Shown in pieces: positions 36,690 to 48,057 of a stretch of DNA of 64,000 nt. The DNA lies in assembly GCA_030490835.1 (NCBI GenBank), contig CM059977.1:20069335-20133334 (forward strand), read 5' to 3'. The notes beneath the pieces were generated by a model, which was given only the letters and a program-made list of their open reading frames with translations, had not been told where the DNA came from and did no database searches. A program made the position numbers and the translations under genes. The DNA comes from Annona cherimola. Taxonomy: Eukaryota > Streptophyta > Magnoliopsida > Magnoliales > Annonaceae. Every line of letters begins with the position of its first letter. Position 1 is the stretch's first letter.

Positions 36690-36930
36690 ATCTCAAATGG
36701 TAGTACAATCAGACTCTGAGACATTCTTATAGGTATCTAACTAAGAATCTAATTTTTCTAATAATAATTCCTAAAATGCCCACTTGTGGGACGCTCCTGC
36801 GGAAAATTTGAATAAAATAAACATCACTACTAAAATTTTTAAGAAACGCGGCTGCCAAGATTCAAACCAAGAACGCCCAACTCACTGTGGCCGGTCCTTA
36901 ACCACTGAGACAACACCTTAGTGGCTGTAA
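36690..36930 (-). mobile_element. SINE-like element
   Basis: The minus strand has a head of GTTGTCTCAGTGGTTAAGG (A box) and CTTGGTTTGAATCTTGG (B box) at tRNA-like spacing. It is followed by a non-tRNA body and the tail GGAGCGTCCCACAAGTGG, TTTTAGGAATTATTATTAG shared with 5285-5320. Confidence 0.55.
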
Positions 36931-37650
36931 TGAACCTTTCTTAGTTGAACCTTTCAATGACAAAAATTCCACCATGTCAACTACTTTTCGTTAGAAAAAG
37001 CCGTGAGGACGCGGTTAGGTGAGGTGGCTACTAATCTCAATTATTTTAATCTTATTTATCAAACATTAATATTCTAAATGATTTCTTTTATAGTTGACAT
37101 CTTAAATTATTTAGAATTTTTATATCTTCAATTGATTCGAAAAAATTATTATAATAGCTAATTGTAAGAACAGTTCTATATTAATATTTCTTTCACAAAC
37201 AGTCCAAAAAAAGCATCACATTATAAATCTTCACTCAATAGTACTTAATTTAACAAAAAAATATCTTGATCAGTTGGATGGAATGATAATAAAATAAAAG
37301 GGTTGAGACTTTAATGTGGCAAAAGTAAAATCAACTTAATAAATTATTTATTAAAAGTTGAAGGAATATGGAATTGGGCAATCAAGTTGATTACGTTAGT
37401 CAAACTATTTGACTATCAAACCATGAACCTAATATGCAAGTCACAACTGTGGTAAACAGCATTTCACCATTACGTGAGACGCTGTTTCGATTCTTCATTG
37501 GCACAAAAAATGTCAAGTGTTTGTTGTTGGCATATAGTCTCCCTTGATATTTCTGTATATTGGTGAGACATTTGTAGAAGATTGTTTGGATATTGTAAGA
37601 ATGTCTTCAGGCTTATTGTAATACTAATTAAGTTAATGTAACATATGAAG

Positions 37651-38006
37651 AGGAGTGACGTCCGGGTGCATGGGACCCCATGCATCCAGCCATGGGACTT
37701 CTGTAATTATTTTTTTGAATTTTTTCATAAATATGTAAAGTTATTTATATTTAATATAAAAATTAAGTTTTACTATTTTGGAATTCTTTAAAGTATTTTT
37801 GGAATTCTTTAAAGTATTTTTATTTTTAAACACAGTAGAATTTTCGTAATTTCTATCTTATAAAATTACCAAAGTATTACCGTATTTAAAAATAAAAAAC
37901 TTAAAAATATCCAAAATGATAAAACTTAGTTTTTAGATTAAATACGCGTAACTTTATATGTTTATAAAAAATCAAAAAATAAAAAATCGGTCCCACAGTT
38001 ACCCCT
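37651..38006. mobile_element. Fold-back MITE, family B copy 4
   Basis: The core inverted blocks are present (AAATTAAGTTTTACTATTTT with AAAATGATAAAACTTAGTTT), with TTTTTAAACACAGTAGAATT and ATTTTCGTAATTT between them as in copy 3. Ends AGGAGTGAC and GTTACCCCT are weak inverted repeats. A 21-bp duplication (GGAATTCTTTAAAGTATTTT) occurs near 37780-37820. Confidence 0.65.
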
Positions 38007-39560
38007 TAAATATGAATGCCCATTAAAAAAACCCTAATATGCAACTCAATTTACAAATGGAGCTGCTTTTAAATGAAATCTTTACAACTGTCAGTTGGGT
38101 TGGGTTGGTTTGCAATTAAACCAAAATCTAAGTTACACCCCGCACAAACGTATAAGGTAATTTTATTTCTTCATAAAAGAGTTCATCCATTTCTTGTTGT
38201 ATGTCCTTTAAGGCTAATTCCATCTCAGGTATGAAGTAATTTTATTAGCATTTATCGTATAGGTTTTATACATTTATTTAATATGTGACAATTGTCGTTA
38301 TCAATTATGTCATCGGCAATTATATGTGACATGGAAATATAGGCAGATTAGCTCAAGCTCACAACCCAAACAGATAAGTCCAATTCGTTAAAACTCTATT
38401 TTTAAACCCTATTTAAAAAACTCAAAATTCAATCCACAAAATTATTTTGGCCTATTGGGCTAACCATATGAATTTTTAATAAATAAATTATCATTCATTT
38501 TCACCAATTTTATAAATATGTGATGAACTTTTAGTTTAAATAATTTTTTCGTTACTGTAAACTAATAGATGTATCCACGAATTCATATATTAGTAATTAA
38601 AAAATTAGTTATGAGTTATCACTTTTATATCATTCCTAAGTTTAGGAATAACTTGGAAGACTTACATCATTTCATTTATTACCTCGAATGGCTGAGGCTA
38701 ATACTTGCCAAAAAAATCAATGTAAACATTAAAATAAGTATGTCTATTTAAACTTATTTAAAATTTTAAAATAATCAATGTAAACATTAAAACAAGTATA
38801 TCCATTTAAACTTATTTAAAATTTTATTTCCTATAAATTAATATTTTTCATATTATGTTTTTTCCTAATTTCTTCTTCCTTGTTTTTTTTTTCTATTTTC
38901 CTATTTTTTGTTAGCATTGCATCTCTGGCCTAGTCTTTTTTTATGGATAAATATATCAACTCATATTATATTCAAACGCATTCATAATCTTCACACAAGA
39001 AAAAAAATTTCAATAAGACTCTGTGTAGAGAAAAAATTGAAAATATTTCCACCCAAAGGAATTGAAAAACTCCCCCTTCGCACCAGAGGAAGGGATAAAT
39101 ATCAAACCCATGACTGGGTATCACGGCCCGCGTGAGTTACCAGCAGGGCATGCCCCCGGTGGCCTGCCCTGTCAGACATAGGTATTGACGACCGCGCACA
39201 GTAGCAATGCAATTTGTTAGGTAACCAGGTGGATTTTCATGCTCTTTCCTTAGCTGAATCAGGATTTGGGAGTCGCAATAAATTTGCATCCAATCATCTG
39301 AAGAGGCCCCCTGTACATGATCTAAACAGATCTAGTCCGTCCATTACATTCCCAACTCAAAAGATGCACAATAACACAGAATAATTACATTTTCAGCTAA
39401 TGGTATAGATTTCTGTATCCGATCATCTGATTGTAAATAGGAATCTTTCAAAAAATTTTATTAATTACTAATTAGGCCTAAGAAATTCCAATTAATTGCT
39501 ATTGAAACATTGATTTTAAAAAAATCCTTCATGAACAATAATATTTCCACTTATGGGGAA
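38007..39560. other. Intergenic upstream of the SUVH gene
   Basis: It holds a 58-bp tandem duplication at about 38715-38830 (unit starts AATCAATGTAAACATTAAA), a SINE-like head at 39085-39178 and AT-rich filler. Confidence 0.6.
39085..39178 (-). mobile_element. SINE-like tRNA-derived head
   Basis: The minus strand reads GGCCACCGGGGGCATGCCCT, GCTGGTAACTCACGCGGG, then CATGGGTTTGATATTT. The order and wording match the head split by the hAT element near 48058. Confidence 0.5.
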
Positions 39561-39905
39561 TCATTGACCTAGGTGTTGGTATCTACAGCTGAAATTACAA
39601 TTAAAATGGGATGGACGGTGTGGATCGCGTGAATGTAGTGGGCGCTCGCAACAAAAAGGGCGCAAATGCGATGGCGCGCATGGGAGTGAGTGAGAGGTGG
39701 GCGTTGTCTGAAATGATCCGATTCCATTCCTTTCGCGCTGTGTCTTTTTCGCGTTCCAGAGCAAAAAGAGAAAATGAAAAAACAACGCAGTAAGCGATAG
39801 GGCGCGTCCAAACGGGCAGAACGGAAAAATCTCCCCCAATTCGCGTAGCCGCAAAACAGAAGGAAGGAGATCGATGGAGCAGATCGCTATAAGTCTGCCA
39901 AACAG
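39561..39905 (+). promoter_or_regulatory. Probable SUVH promoter and first leader exon
   Basis: A GC-richer island (39600-39900) precedes a leader exon that appears to end AAACAG at 39905, with GTCAGT as donor. An ATG at 39874 lies in this exon. No clear TATA box is visible, as in many broadly expressed genes. Confidence 0.5.
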
Positions 39906-40794
39906 GTCAGTTTCCCGACTCTATTTTCTCTCTCATTTCCTTCGCAATCCCCTCCTCCTCTTGTTTTTTTCTTATTGCTTTTGTCCGTGGAGAGGGGAGG
40001 GCGGGAGGGAGGAGGAGGAGGAATCATTCGGCCTGTTCTCTTTGCTCCAGATGACTGAAATCCCAGGCTTTTCGTGCATCGCGCAAAATGCAGACGGATT
40101 GTGAAATGCGGACGGGCAGTCGGGTCGGGCCGGTCTTTTCCTGTAGGTGCAATCCAAACAACCCACCCTTGATGCTTTTTCCATTCTTTCTCAGCCTGTT
40201 CTGGATATCCTGAAATTGTGGTTTGGATATTATCCGTTTTGCATTTTGGGGGCGTTGGTGTGTTTTGATTGCAAAGCGAATCGGATTGTGGGATTCTATT
40301 CTGGTGGATATGAGACAATTTAGTTTGGGAGGTCTGTGTATCTATCCTGGCATCGGCTTCATGCTGATGAAGCTATCAGAGCAGTCTAGATACTAGCTTG
40401 GAATTTATGCTGATCAAGCTAGCCATGAAATTAGTCTTTGGGCGTGTGGCTAATTGGTAGTCAGAAAATGAATGAAACAGGGTCTAGACTTCTTGAATTT
40501 CTTTATCAAAATGGCTAGTATCTAGCTGCATGCAAATGGTCGATGAGTAATTACTGATTTCCATCGTTAGCTGAGAATTAAAATATAATTTTATTTGTTT
40601 CTAGCCTGGCTTAGAAGTCATTTCAAGCAAATTATGAACTTCTCTGTCGGAAAACTTGACCTTATTATGCTCATTAATGCAGTTTGACCCCATTTCTGTT
40701 TTGAGAGTGATGGTATGAGTCTTGTTCTAATTATCTTTTTATGGTTTGGCTTCAAAATTGTTCATCTGAGTAGAGTTTGGTTGATAATTTTAAG
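39906..40794 (+). other. Probable 5' UTR intron of the SUVH gene
   Basis: CAAACAG|GTCAGT donor and a TTGATAATTTTAAG|GA acceptor two bases before the start codon, 889 bp. Plant SUVH genes commonly have an intronless coding region preceded by a leader intron, which fits. Inferred from sequence only. Confidence 0.5.
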
Positions 40795-40796
40795 GA

Positions 40797-43649
40797 ATGG
40801 CGGGAACGGAAAATCTGTGCGTAGAAAATGGCAATGTGCCGGGCAAGTCATTAAAGAGGCCCAACACAGGGACATGCTCTTCATTTGAAATTCCAGTGCA
40901 GAAGAAGCGTCAAAAAGTCTCTGCTGTCCGAAATTTTCCAAATGGATGTGGACGGTTCGCTTCCAAAATCAGAGAAAAGCTTGGTCAGCTCGGCTCTGCA
41001 ATAGCTTCTTTTGTGGCACCGACAGAATCACTTGAATCATCGGGATGCTCCAATGAGCAGGAAACAACCGAGTTAGCAGCAGTTCTGAAACATGGGGAAA
41101 ATGAGTTTCCAATGATTTTGGATCCAACTGAATTGCCTTCACTGGGTACTCGAAAGCATGAATTGAGTTTGCGTTTTCGGCAAGATTCTTTTCTTCCTGA
41201 TGCATGTGGCCACCCAAAGTCTTCAAAACAATGTCAGTTTTCTGATTCTGCTGCTGAAGATACAGATAAACCTGCAACCAGTACATGCCCTCTTTACAGG
41301 AGAGTCTCCTCTAGACGAGATTTCCCACTGGGCTGTGGGAGAAAGGAACCACTGATGAGACAGAACAAACATATGAAGGCAATCACTTCTGTTGAAATCA
41401 CTAGTGGTAGCTGTGATAATGATTCTGGAGATGGTCCATCAAAAAAGATTGCAAGGACTTCAAATTCTGAACGAAGCGAGACTAGCACAACATTTGATGT
41501 TAGAAAAGAAATTAATGCCAAGCAGGAATCTGTAACCTTTCAGGAAAATGTGTTTGAAGTATCTTCAGAACCCATCAAGAATAAGAGTCCAAGCAAGAAG
41601 TCTGTGGAGGAAGACAAAATTGTCACTGAAAAGACATGTCCAGCAGACACCATGAGGGATTCTGAATCTTTCTCTGATAAAATGATGGTGGAGGTTCCAA
41701 TTAGTGAACAAAACTTAACAATGGTGGAGTTTCCAATTAGTGTACAAAACTTAACAATGGTGGAGGTTCCTATTGGTATACAAAACTTTCCACAGGACAA
41801 GGGAAAGTTGCATCCAGGCACTGCTATTCCTCGATGTGGTGTGGCTGATGGCATGGTCAGGAATGAGAATGGTGGTTTCTTGTGTAAGAAAATAACCTTT
41901 AGAAGGAAAGTTGCTGCAAGGAAATCAACTTACAATGAAAAGGCTCCTTCTCCAGGGAGAAATGGAATAGTCGATGAGGACTCTCTACCCAAAAATGCAA
42001 TCATTCCCTCCGATCAAGTTTTGCAAGAGCTGAGCAAGATTGGTACGCCAGTGGTTTTTCCTAATTTTAGTGGGAAATGCCATGATACCCGACACCAAGT
42101 CAGGGAGACTCTACGCCTATTCCAAGCAACAGTTAGAAGGCTTCTGCGTGGAGAGGAAGGGACGTTAAAGGGGCAGCAAACTGTTAGAAGGATTGACCTG
42201 ACTGCTTGTAAGATTCTTCAGCAAGCAAACAGGTGTTTGAACACTGGCAAGCCAATATTAGGAAGTGTACCTGGAGTTGAAATCGGCGATGAATTTCATT
42301 ATAGGGTGGAACTTTCCATCATAGGCCTCCATCGGCCTTATCAGGCTGGCATTGATTACACAAATGAAAGGGGAATGCTTCTGGCAACTAGCATCGTTGC
42401 TTCAGGAGGATATTCTGATGATATGGATGATGTGGATGTGCTGATATATTCTGGGCAAGGAGGGCTTCCAACACAACGCAATAAGCAGCCAAGGGACCAG
42501 AAGCTAGAACGTGGAAATCTGGCATTGAAAAACAGTATAGATGCAAAAATTCCTGTCCGTGTAGTCCGTGGATGCAAAGAATTTAAAGGAAGTGATTCCC
42601 AGAACATGTCAGCTAGGAACAGTATAACTTTGACATACTACGGGCTGTATTCTGTTGAGAGGTATTGGATGGAGAAAGCTGATCATGGATTTTCAGTCTT
42701 CAAGTTTGAGCTGAGAAGAATGCCAGGGCAGGCAGAGCTTGCCTTGAGAGAAGTCAAACAGTCAAAACGATTGGCAGTGCGTGAAGGTCTCTGTGTGCAG
42801 GACATTTCTAATGGGGAAGAGAAAATACCCATCTGTGCAGTAAATGCACTTGATGATGAACAGCCATCACCATTCAAATACAGAGCCAAGATGGTCTATC
42901 CTTTGTGGTACCATCCACCTCCTCCACAGGGTTGTGCTTGCATTGGCGGGTGCACAGAATGGGGCCAATGTGCCTGCGTTATGAAGAATGGAGGAGAGAT
43001 TCCTTTCAACCGTGATGGTGCCATTGTGGAGATGAAGCCTCTGGTCTATGAGTGTGGCCCAGCCTGCAAATGTCCCCCATCTTGCTACAACAGAGTCAGC
43101 CAGCATGGCATCCGTTTTCGGCTGGAGATCTTCAAGACCAAATCTAGAGGCTGGGGAGTCAGATCCCTAAGCTCTATTCCATCTGGCAGTTTTGTATGCG
43201 AGTATACAGGGGAGTTGCTTCATGACAATGATGCTGAACAAAGGACTGGCAATGACGAATACCTTTTTGATATTGGGCGCAACTACAATGATCACCCGAT
43301 CATTCCAAGCTTGAATCCAGGTGCTCCTCCTCATGGAGCAGAGGTGAATTGCAATTTCACCATAGAGGCAGATTCAGGCTTCACCATAGATGCGGCTGAC
43401 TATGGCGGCGTGGGAAGATTCGTCAACCACAGTTGTTCTCCAAACCTATATACACAGAATGTCCTCTATGATCATGGGGACAAGGGAGTTCCCCACATAA
43501 TGCTTTTTGCTGCTGAGAATATCCCTCCACTGCAGGAACTGACGTATGATTACAATTATACAATAGGCCAAGTTTATGATAAGGATGGGAATGTAAAAGT
43601 GAAGAACTGCTATTGCGGCTCCCATGAATGCACTGGAAGGCTCTATTGA
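40797..43649 (+). CDS. SUVH6: SUVH5/6-type histone H3K9 methyltransferase
   Basis: Intronless, 950 residues; Arabidopsis SUVH5 and SUVH6 are nearer 790, the excess being N-terminal. It should methylate H3K9 in chromatin where its SRA domain binds methylated DNA, as part of the loop sustaining non-CG methylation and silencing. A basic patch (KKRQK, 36-40) and two FPxGCGR motifs (VSAVRNFPNGCGR at 41-53; VSSRRDFPLGCGR near 170-182) mark the SUVH5/6 clade. Three 12-residue repeats lie at 297-332. SRA/YDG spans about 485-640 (VPGVEIGDEFHYRVELSIIG; ATSIVASGGYSDD). Pre-SET (about 700-765) has nine cysteines. SET (about 772-920) has RGWGVRS, NHSCSPN and LTYDYNY, so the AdoMet-binding and catalytic motifs look intact. 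Post-SET is CYCGSHECTGRLY. SUVH5 and SUVH6 are not separable by eye; the symbol is the closer guess. Confidence 0.95.
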   Translation: MAGTENLCVENGNVPGKSLKRPNTGTCSSFEIPVQKKRQKVSAVRNFPNGCGRFASKIREKLGQLGSAIASFVAPTESLESSGCSNEQETTELAAVLKHGENEFPMILDPTELPSLGTRKHELSLRFRQDSFLPDACGHPKSSKQCQFSDSAAEDTDKPATSTCPLYRRVSSRRDFPLGCGRKEPLMRQNKHMKAITSVEITSGSCDNDSGDGPSKKIARTSNSERSETSTTFDVRKEINAKQESVTFQENVFEVSSEPIKNKSPSKKSVEEDKIVTEKTCPADTMRDSESFSDKMMVEVPISEQNLTMVEFPISVQNLTMVEVPIGIQNFPQDKGKLHPGTAIPRCGVADGMVRNENGGFLCKKITFRRKVAARKSTYNEKAPSPGRNGIVDEDSLPKNAIIPSDQVLQELSKIGTPVVFPNFSGKCHDTRHQVRETLRLFQATVRRLLRGEEGTLKGQQTVRRIDLTACKILQQANRCLNTGKPILGSVPGVEIGDEFHYRVELSIIGLHRPYQAGIDYTNERGMLLATSIVASGGYSDDMDDVDVLIYSGQGGLPTQRNKQPRDQKLERGNLALKNSIDAKIPVRVVRGCKEFKGSDSQNMSARNSITLTYYGLYSVERYWMEKADHGFSVFKFELRRMPGQAELALREVKQSKRLAVREGLCVQDISNGEEKIPICAVNALDDEQPSPFKYRAKMVYPLWYHPPPPQGCACIGGCTEWGQCACVMKNGGEIPFNRDGAIVEMKPLVYECGPACKCPPSCYNRVSQHGIRFRLEIFKTKSRGWGVRSLSSIPSGSFVCEYTGELLHDNDAEQRTGNDEYLFDIGRNYNDHPIIPSLNPGAPPHGAEVNCNFTIEADSGFTIDAADYGGVGRFVNHSCSPNLYTQNVLYDHGDKGVPHIMLFAAENIPPLQELTYDYNYTIGQVYDKDGNVKVKNCYCGSHECTGRLY
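41685..41792 (+). repeat. 36-bp in-frame minisatellite in the SUVH gene, three units
   Basis: The units begin ATGGTGGAGGTTCC, ATGGTGGAGTTTCC and ATGGTGGAGGTTCC, encoding MVEVPISEQNLT, MVEFPISVQNLT and MVEVPIGIQNFP. The unit length is a multiple of three, so copy-number change keeps the frame. Confidence 0.92.
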
Positions 43650-43894
43650 AAAGATTGTGCATGAGCCACATTGCCTCGGTCAAAGCAAGGTGTTTTTTTT
43701 TTTTTTTTGTTTCTCTTTCCTGTGGAAGTTGCATTCTTGTTTTTCGTGAGAAATTGATGCTAAAAATGTTGTGAAAATGTATCTCTTTGATGGATGCTCA
43801 AAGGAAGCGATTACCAGTTATTATCCCCTAATTTACTTATGGCATTTGTTTCGTATGTTTTTTAATTTGTAAAAGCTTGATGAAAAAAGGAAAG

Positions 43895-43900
43895 AATAAA
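43895..43900 (+). terminator. Candidate poly(A) signal of the SUVH gene
   Basis: AATAAA about 245 bp after the stop codon, in an AT-rich 3' flank. Confidence 0.45.
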
Positions 43901-44021
43901 TTCTATGCAAGGGACGGCAAATATTTGCTCGTATGAAAAATGCTAGCAGTGGGATTTTTTTTCCCCCTTCTCAACGTAATACTCTGAATTGACATATAGT
44001 GGAAATCGATTTCTTTGCTAA

Positions 44022-44306
44022 GGGGGTGTTTGTTTACATTAAAAAACTTTTTAACCTAAAATTTTTTAATTTAAAACTTTTTATTTTCTACAATCATTAT
44101 ATCTTTTAATTATTTCTTCACTTATTATTATACAACTACTTTACTTTTCAATTATTTATACATAACTACCCATATATTTAATTTATCTATTTTAACTTTA
44201 TTTTCCTTGCTCCTCATTATTACCTCTATCTTATTATATTATTTTCTCTCATTTCAAAAATTTTTACGCTAAAAACTTTTCAAAATTTCAATTTCCAAAT
44301 ACACCC
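44022..44306 (+). mobile_element. MITE family A copy, TSD TAA
   Basis: 285 bp, GGGGGTGTTTGTTTAC to TTCCAAATACACCC, flanked by TAA (44019-44021 and 44307-44309). It lies just beyond the SUVH 3' end. Confidence 0.85.
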
Positions 44307-44309
44307 TAA

Positions 44310-47300
44310 ATATGGATTTTTTCTAATTTCTTATCGTAGGAAAGTTATCTGATGAAGTGGTTTGGGTCGTAGGGAAGCGAAACCTTTTAAACTCATACTT
44401 GTAACCTATGATCAAGGGAACACATGGTAAGTCTTTGTGCTTGTGTCTTGATTCCCATTTTTCTGTTGCTGAAAATACTTCTTTTGATTCTTTCATCCCA
44501 CACTGTTTTAAGATATGATCAGCGAAGTGCACAACATGCCAAATTCAGGGGCAGGCCTTCATCGCCAAAATGCAACAGAAAAAATGGTTAAAAGATCTTA
44601 CCTTGTGTTAGAAAATGGATCCACGGTGAGCAGTAATGTTAGGATAGAAATTTTTGGGGTATTTGGGTAACAAGGCGATGATGCATGCAGAGGAAATTTC
44701 ATCTCCAGAACGATATGGAAGCATGTTGAACAATGTTGAAGCTTTGTACAAATCCATAGGAATTAGGAGTGTTTGTGGAGACCTCTATAAGAATATGCTT
44801 ATCTCTCAACAAATCTAGAACCAGGAAGATACTGAGAATCGTAGTCAAGTTGTTAGGGCGACGGATGGTCGTAAAGCGGTGTAACAAAATCTTGGCCATA
44901 AATATGCGGAGGATTTTCTTTTCTTTTTTTTTTCTCCATCTTTGAATATTTGGCTTTTGGCTTTTGAAAACCATGATACTTTTCACAAATCCAAGCTACT
45001 CATTATGTTTATTAATATGTATTTAGTAAAGATATCTAAAATCACCTTGATTGTATGCCTCGATTAGTCATAAATCTTATGGCCCACCAAAGCGTACAAT
45101 CAAGGCGATACTTAACTAAATATTAGTAAACATGTTAATTAGGGTCGATTTTGAAATCTATCATGCTTTGCAAGAACCAAGAGATTCCGGGTTGAAAACG
45201 GCTCCTCTCCATTTTTTTTTAGTCAATGCATTCAAGTGCTTGAGCGAATGCCTCACTTGTAATGAATTCCGATGACTTGTGTTCAATTCATGCGAAACTT
45301 CCGTTTGTAAATGTAGGTCCCGATCACTCGCGTTGAACTTCTCCCTATCCCTATTTCAGTATATACTTGGAAACGTCTCTCTCACACATACAGATTTTTT
45401 TTCTTTTTTTTTTATGGTAACACATACAAACATTAAGAAAGTATCCATTCGAAGGATTTCTTACCTATTTGTGGAATTTAACATTGCCTCTCAAAGCCTC
45501 AATGCCTATTTCTACAATAGAAATTTAAGTTGGAGAATCTATTCTAAAGATTTCTTGTCCATATTTGGAATTTAATACGCTGTCTCTGATCTCAATAAGG
45601 TTTCTAATTTCTAGAGGGTATGGTCCATTAGACATAAAATAGCAGGGTGGTGAGAAAGATGTATTTGGATGTGTATTTGAAAACGTAGGTAAATTTCTGA
45701 AAGAATATCAGTAAATAATTAATCGATAAACGATGTATAGGAGTAAATGATTGAAAAGGGAAAAATAATAATTGAAAAATATGAATTTAGGGTGCACAAT
45801 ATATAATGGAATGGCCATCTTTGATAGTCATATCCGTATGTATGCATGATAATAATTCTGGTCGTATTTGGAAATAATTCCTAGAATTGTTCATTCCCAA
45901 CTTGAGATGAATTGTCCACTGGGGGAGTTCTTCAGTCTAATAGAGTCGGACCTTAAGCGTCGCACATGACTTACTGGTTTGTCAGCACCTGCCCCCATAT
46001 GCTGCTTTTGAATACCTCAGATTATGTTTATTCTCTTACAATTGACACATTTCAGTTTAGTAAACTCTTTTGAAGGTCTCTCTCCTTCCAACATCATTTG
46101 TGCTCGATTATGTTTTATTTTTCTCCTCAAATAGCTTATTAGGTACATCTTCAAGTAATGTTTTTTTTTTTTTTTTTGGATCAAGATCTTCAAGTAATGT
46201 TTGTTCTCTTATAATAGGAATTTTTAAATGAAGGTTTTGTATGCATCTCTCCTGAACTTATATTGCCTGAAGAATTATTCATTGTGTATGTCCTTCACTT
46301 ATATTGCCTCCTGAATTTATATTGCCGAAGAATTATACATTGTGTATGTCCTTAGCTTATATTGCCTGAAGAATAATACATTGCGGATGTCCTTATTTTA
46401 AGAAACTTAGATGCTGCACACTGTAGTTGCTGCTGCTGAAGACTGTTTATTCTCTAACAGTGAAAATTTGGGACTAGGGTGCTGCACACTGAGCATTTAA
46501 TAAAGCAGCAAGAACATGGTATCTAGTACTTAATAGAAGAAAAGCCCAAAAATGATACTGCATGGGTAAGCATTTGAACGACATTGTAAGAACGAGATGA
46601 AAATCCAATAGTTTTCCCTCTTGCCCATCGAAATCTCTCATGCTGAAATTTCAGAAAGGAGGCAATTCCCTTTGTTGCAGTTTCTAGGAGCTGTTAATTT
46701 GAATGATATTGAGGATAGCATGACACATGCTCCCAGGGCTCATTTCAATCTGAAGGGCCTTATGCCAGCCTCTGCCCCCAATTTCATGTCAAGCCTTTGT
46801 TGGAGAGTGATTCCCTCCAAGCTTTTCCCTCCAAACATATAAATGATAGTTTTCTAATTTTTAAGATTTTTATATTTAAATCATGTAAGATATATATTAG
46901 CTTGTGTGTGTATCATGTTAAAAATCAATTCTATAGGAAACTTATATGTTACAAATATTAATTAACATCATTCGTAAATGAGTATGAAACCATTAAATTT
47001 TGAATAAATATATAATATATAAAAGTCATCAAAATATTCGATTTTTAGTATTATAACCAAAAAAAAATTAGTTAGATATAAGAAAGGACTTAGACATTTA
47101 AAAATCATATGGAAAGTGGGAAAAATAAAGCATTCGTATACATGCACCACTCTATCTAAACATTGTAGGAATACACCTTTTGTTTGTTAGTGAGTTTATC
47201 AATCCCAAATCAATTAAATTTTGGAAAAAAAGATTCCTTAAATTTGTTAATCATTTTCAAATAGAACTCATTTAATATCGCTGTGGTTTCTACTTTGTTG

Positions 47301-47849
47301 CATACTTCCATTAATTCCCTCTCCCTTGGAGGCTGAAAACAGAAGATACAGATTGCTGATGGTAGGAGAAAGGATGCATCATACATTAGGTCGGTTTAAT
47401 TCAGCTTAATTATTTAAGGCTTACAACCTATTTGCTCCGAACAAGTACTCTTAAGAAATAAGTTATAAAGCTTACGCTTTATCCAAAAAAAAATAAATTA
47501 TAAAGCTTATCGAAGAGGACATGGAACCCATTTTGGGAATGCTTAATTATTTTTAGGCTCATAAACATATTTGCTTAAAATAAGTCATTTTAAGAAATAA
47601 GTTGTAGAGATTCATTCAAAAAAGAGAGAAAAGAAATGTAGAGCTTATGAAAAGGGCGTATAAGCTCATTTTGGCAAAGTAAGATGTATCAGCATATGTA
47701 TACAACTGCCTCTTAGGGTGTTTTTCTGCTTATTAAAGATTTATTTTCTTAAAATATATATGCAACGCCAACTTTACGATTAAACCACCTATAACTTATA
47801 TATTTATTTTTTAAATATTTATATACATCATGTCATCCAAATATTACAG
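44310..47849. other. Intergenic, no gene supported
   Basis: 44330-45000 and 46400-46840 are less AT-rich. The 73-codon frame at 46621-46842 is unrecognised. A 41-bp tandem array lies at about 46258-46395. A T run is at 46160-46177. Confidence 0.5.
46258..46395. repeat. 41-bp tandem repeat, three units
   Basis: Units begin TTATATTGCCTGAAGAATTA, TTATATTGCCGAAGAATTAT and TTATATTGCCTGAAGAATAA, and end near TATGTCCTTA. A 17-bp partial unit (TTATATTGCCTCCTGAA) lies between the first and second. Confidence 0.85.
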
Positions 47850-47859
47850 TGAAACATAT

Positions 47860-48057
47860 GCTTACCCTCACATCATTGAGGGAAATATTTCCTAAACCCT
47901 CACCACAGGAAGGAAATTGTAAACCCCCAACACAGAGGGGAAATTATAAAACCTCCAAAACAGGACTAAGTTGTAAAAACTCCGCTTACAGTGCCTGCAT
48001 CCGGCAGGTTTTGAACTTCCGTCCTCACTCACGTGGGGCCCAAGGAGTTACCACGAG
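47860..48057 (-). mobile_element. SINE-like element, body and half head, split by hAT
   Basis: Joined across the hAT insertion (continuing at 49353-49375), the minus strand reads GTGCCACGAGGTTCAGCCCT, CGTGGTAACTCC, then GAAGTTCAAAACCTG. That matches the head at 39085-39178. The body carries repeated G-rich phrases (GGGGGTTTACAATTTCC, TTTTATAATTTCCCC). Confidence 0.5.

Noticed and set aside
39887..40318. 143-codon minus frame across the SUVH leader
   Set aside because: Proline-rich shadow of the GC-rich leader; no family resemblance.
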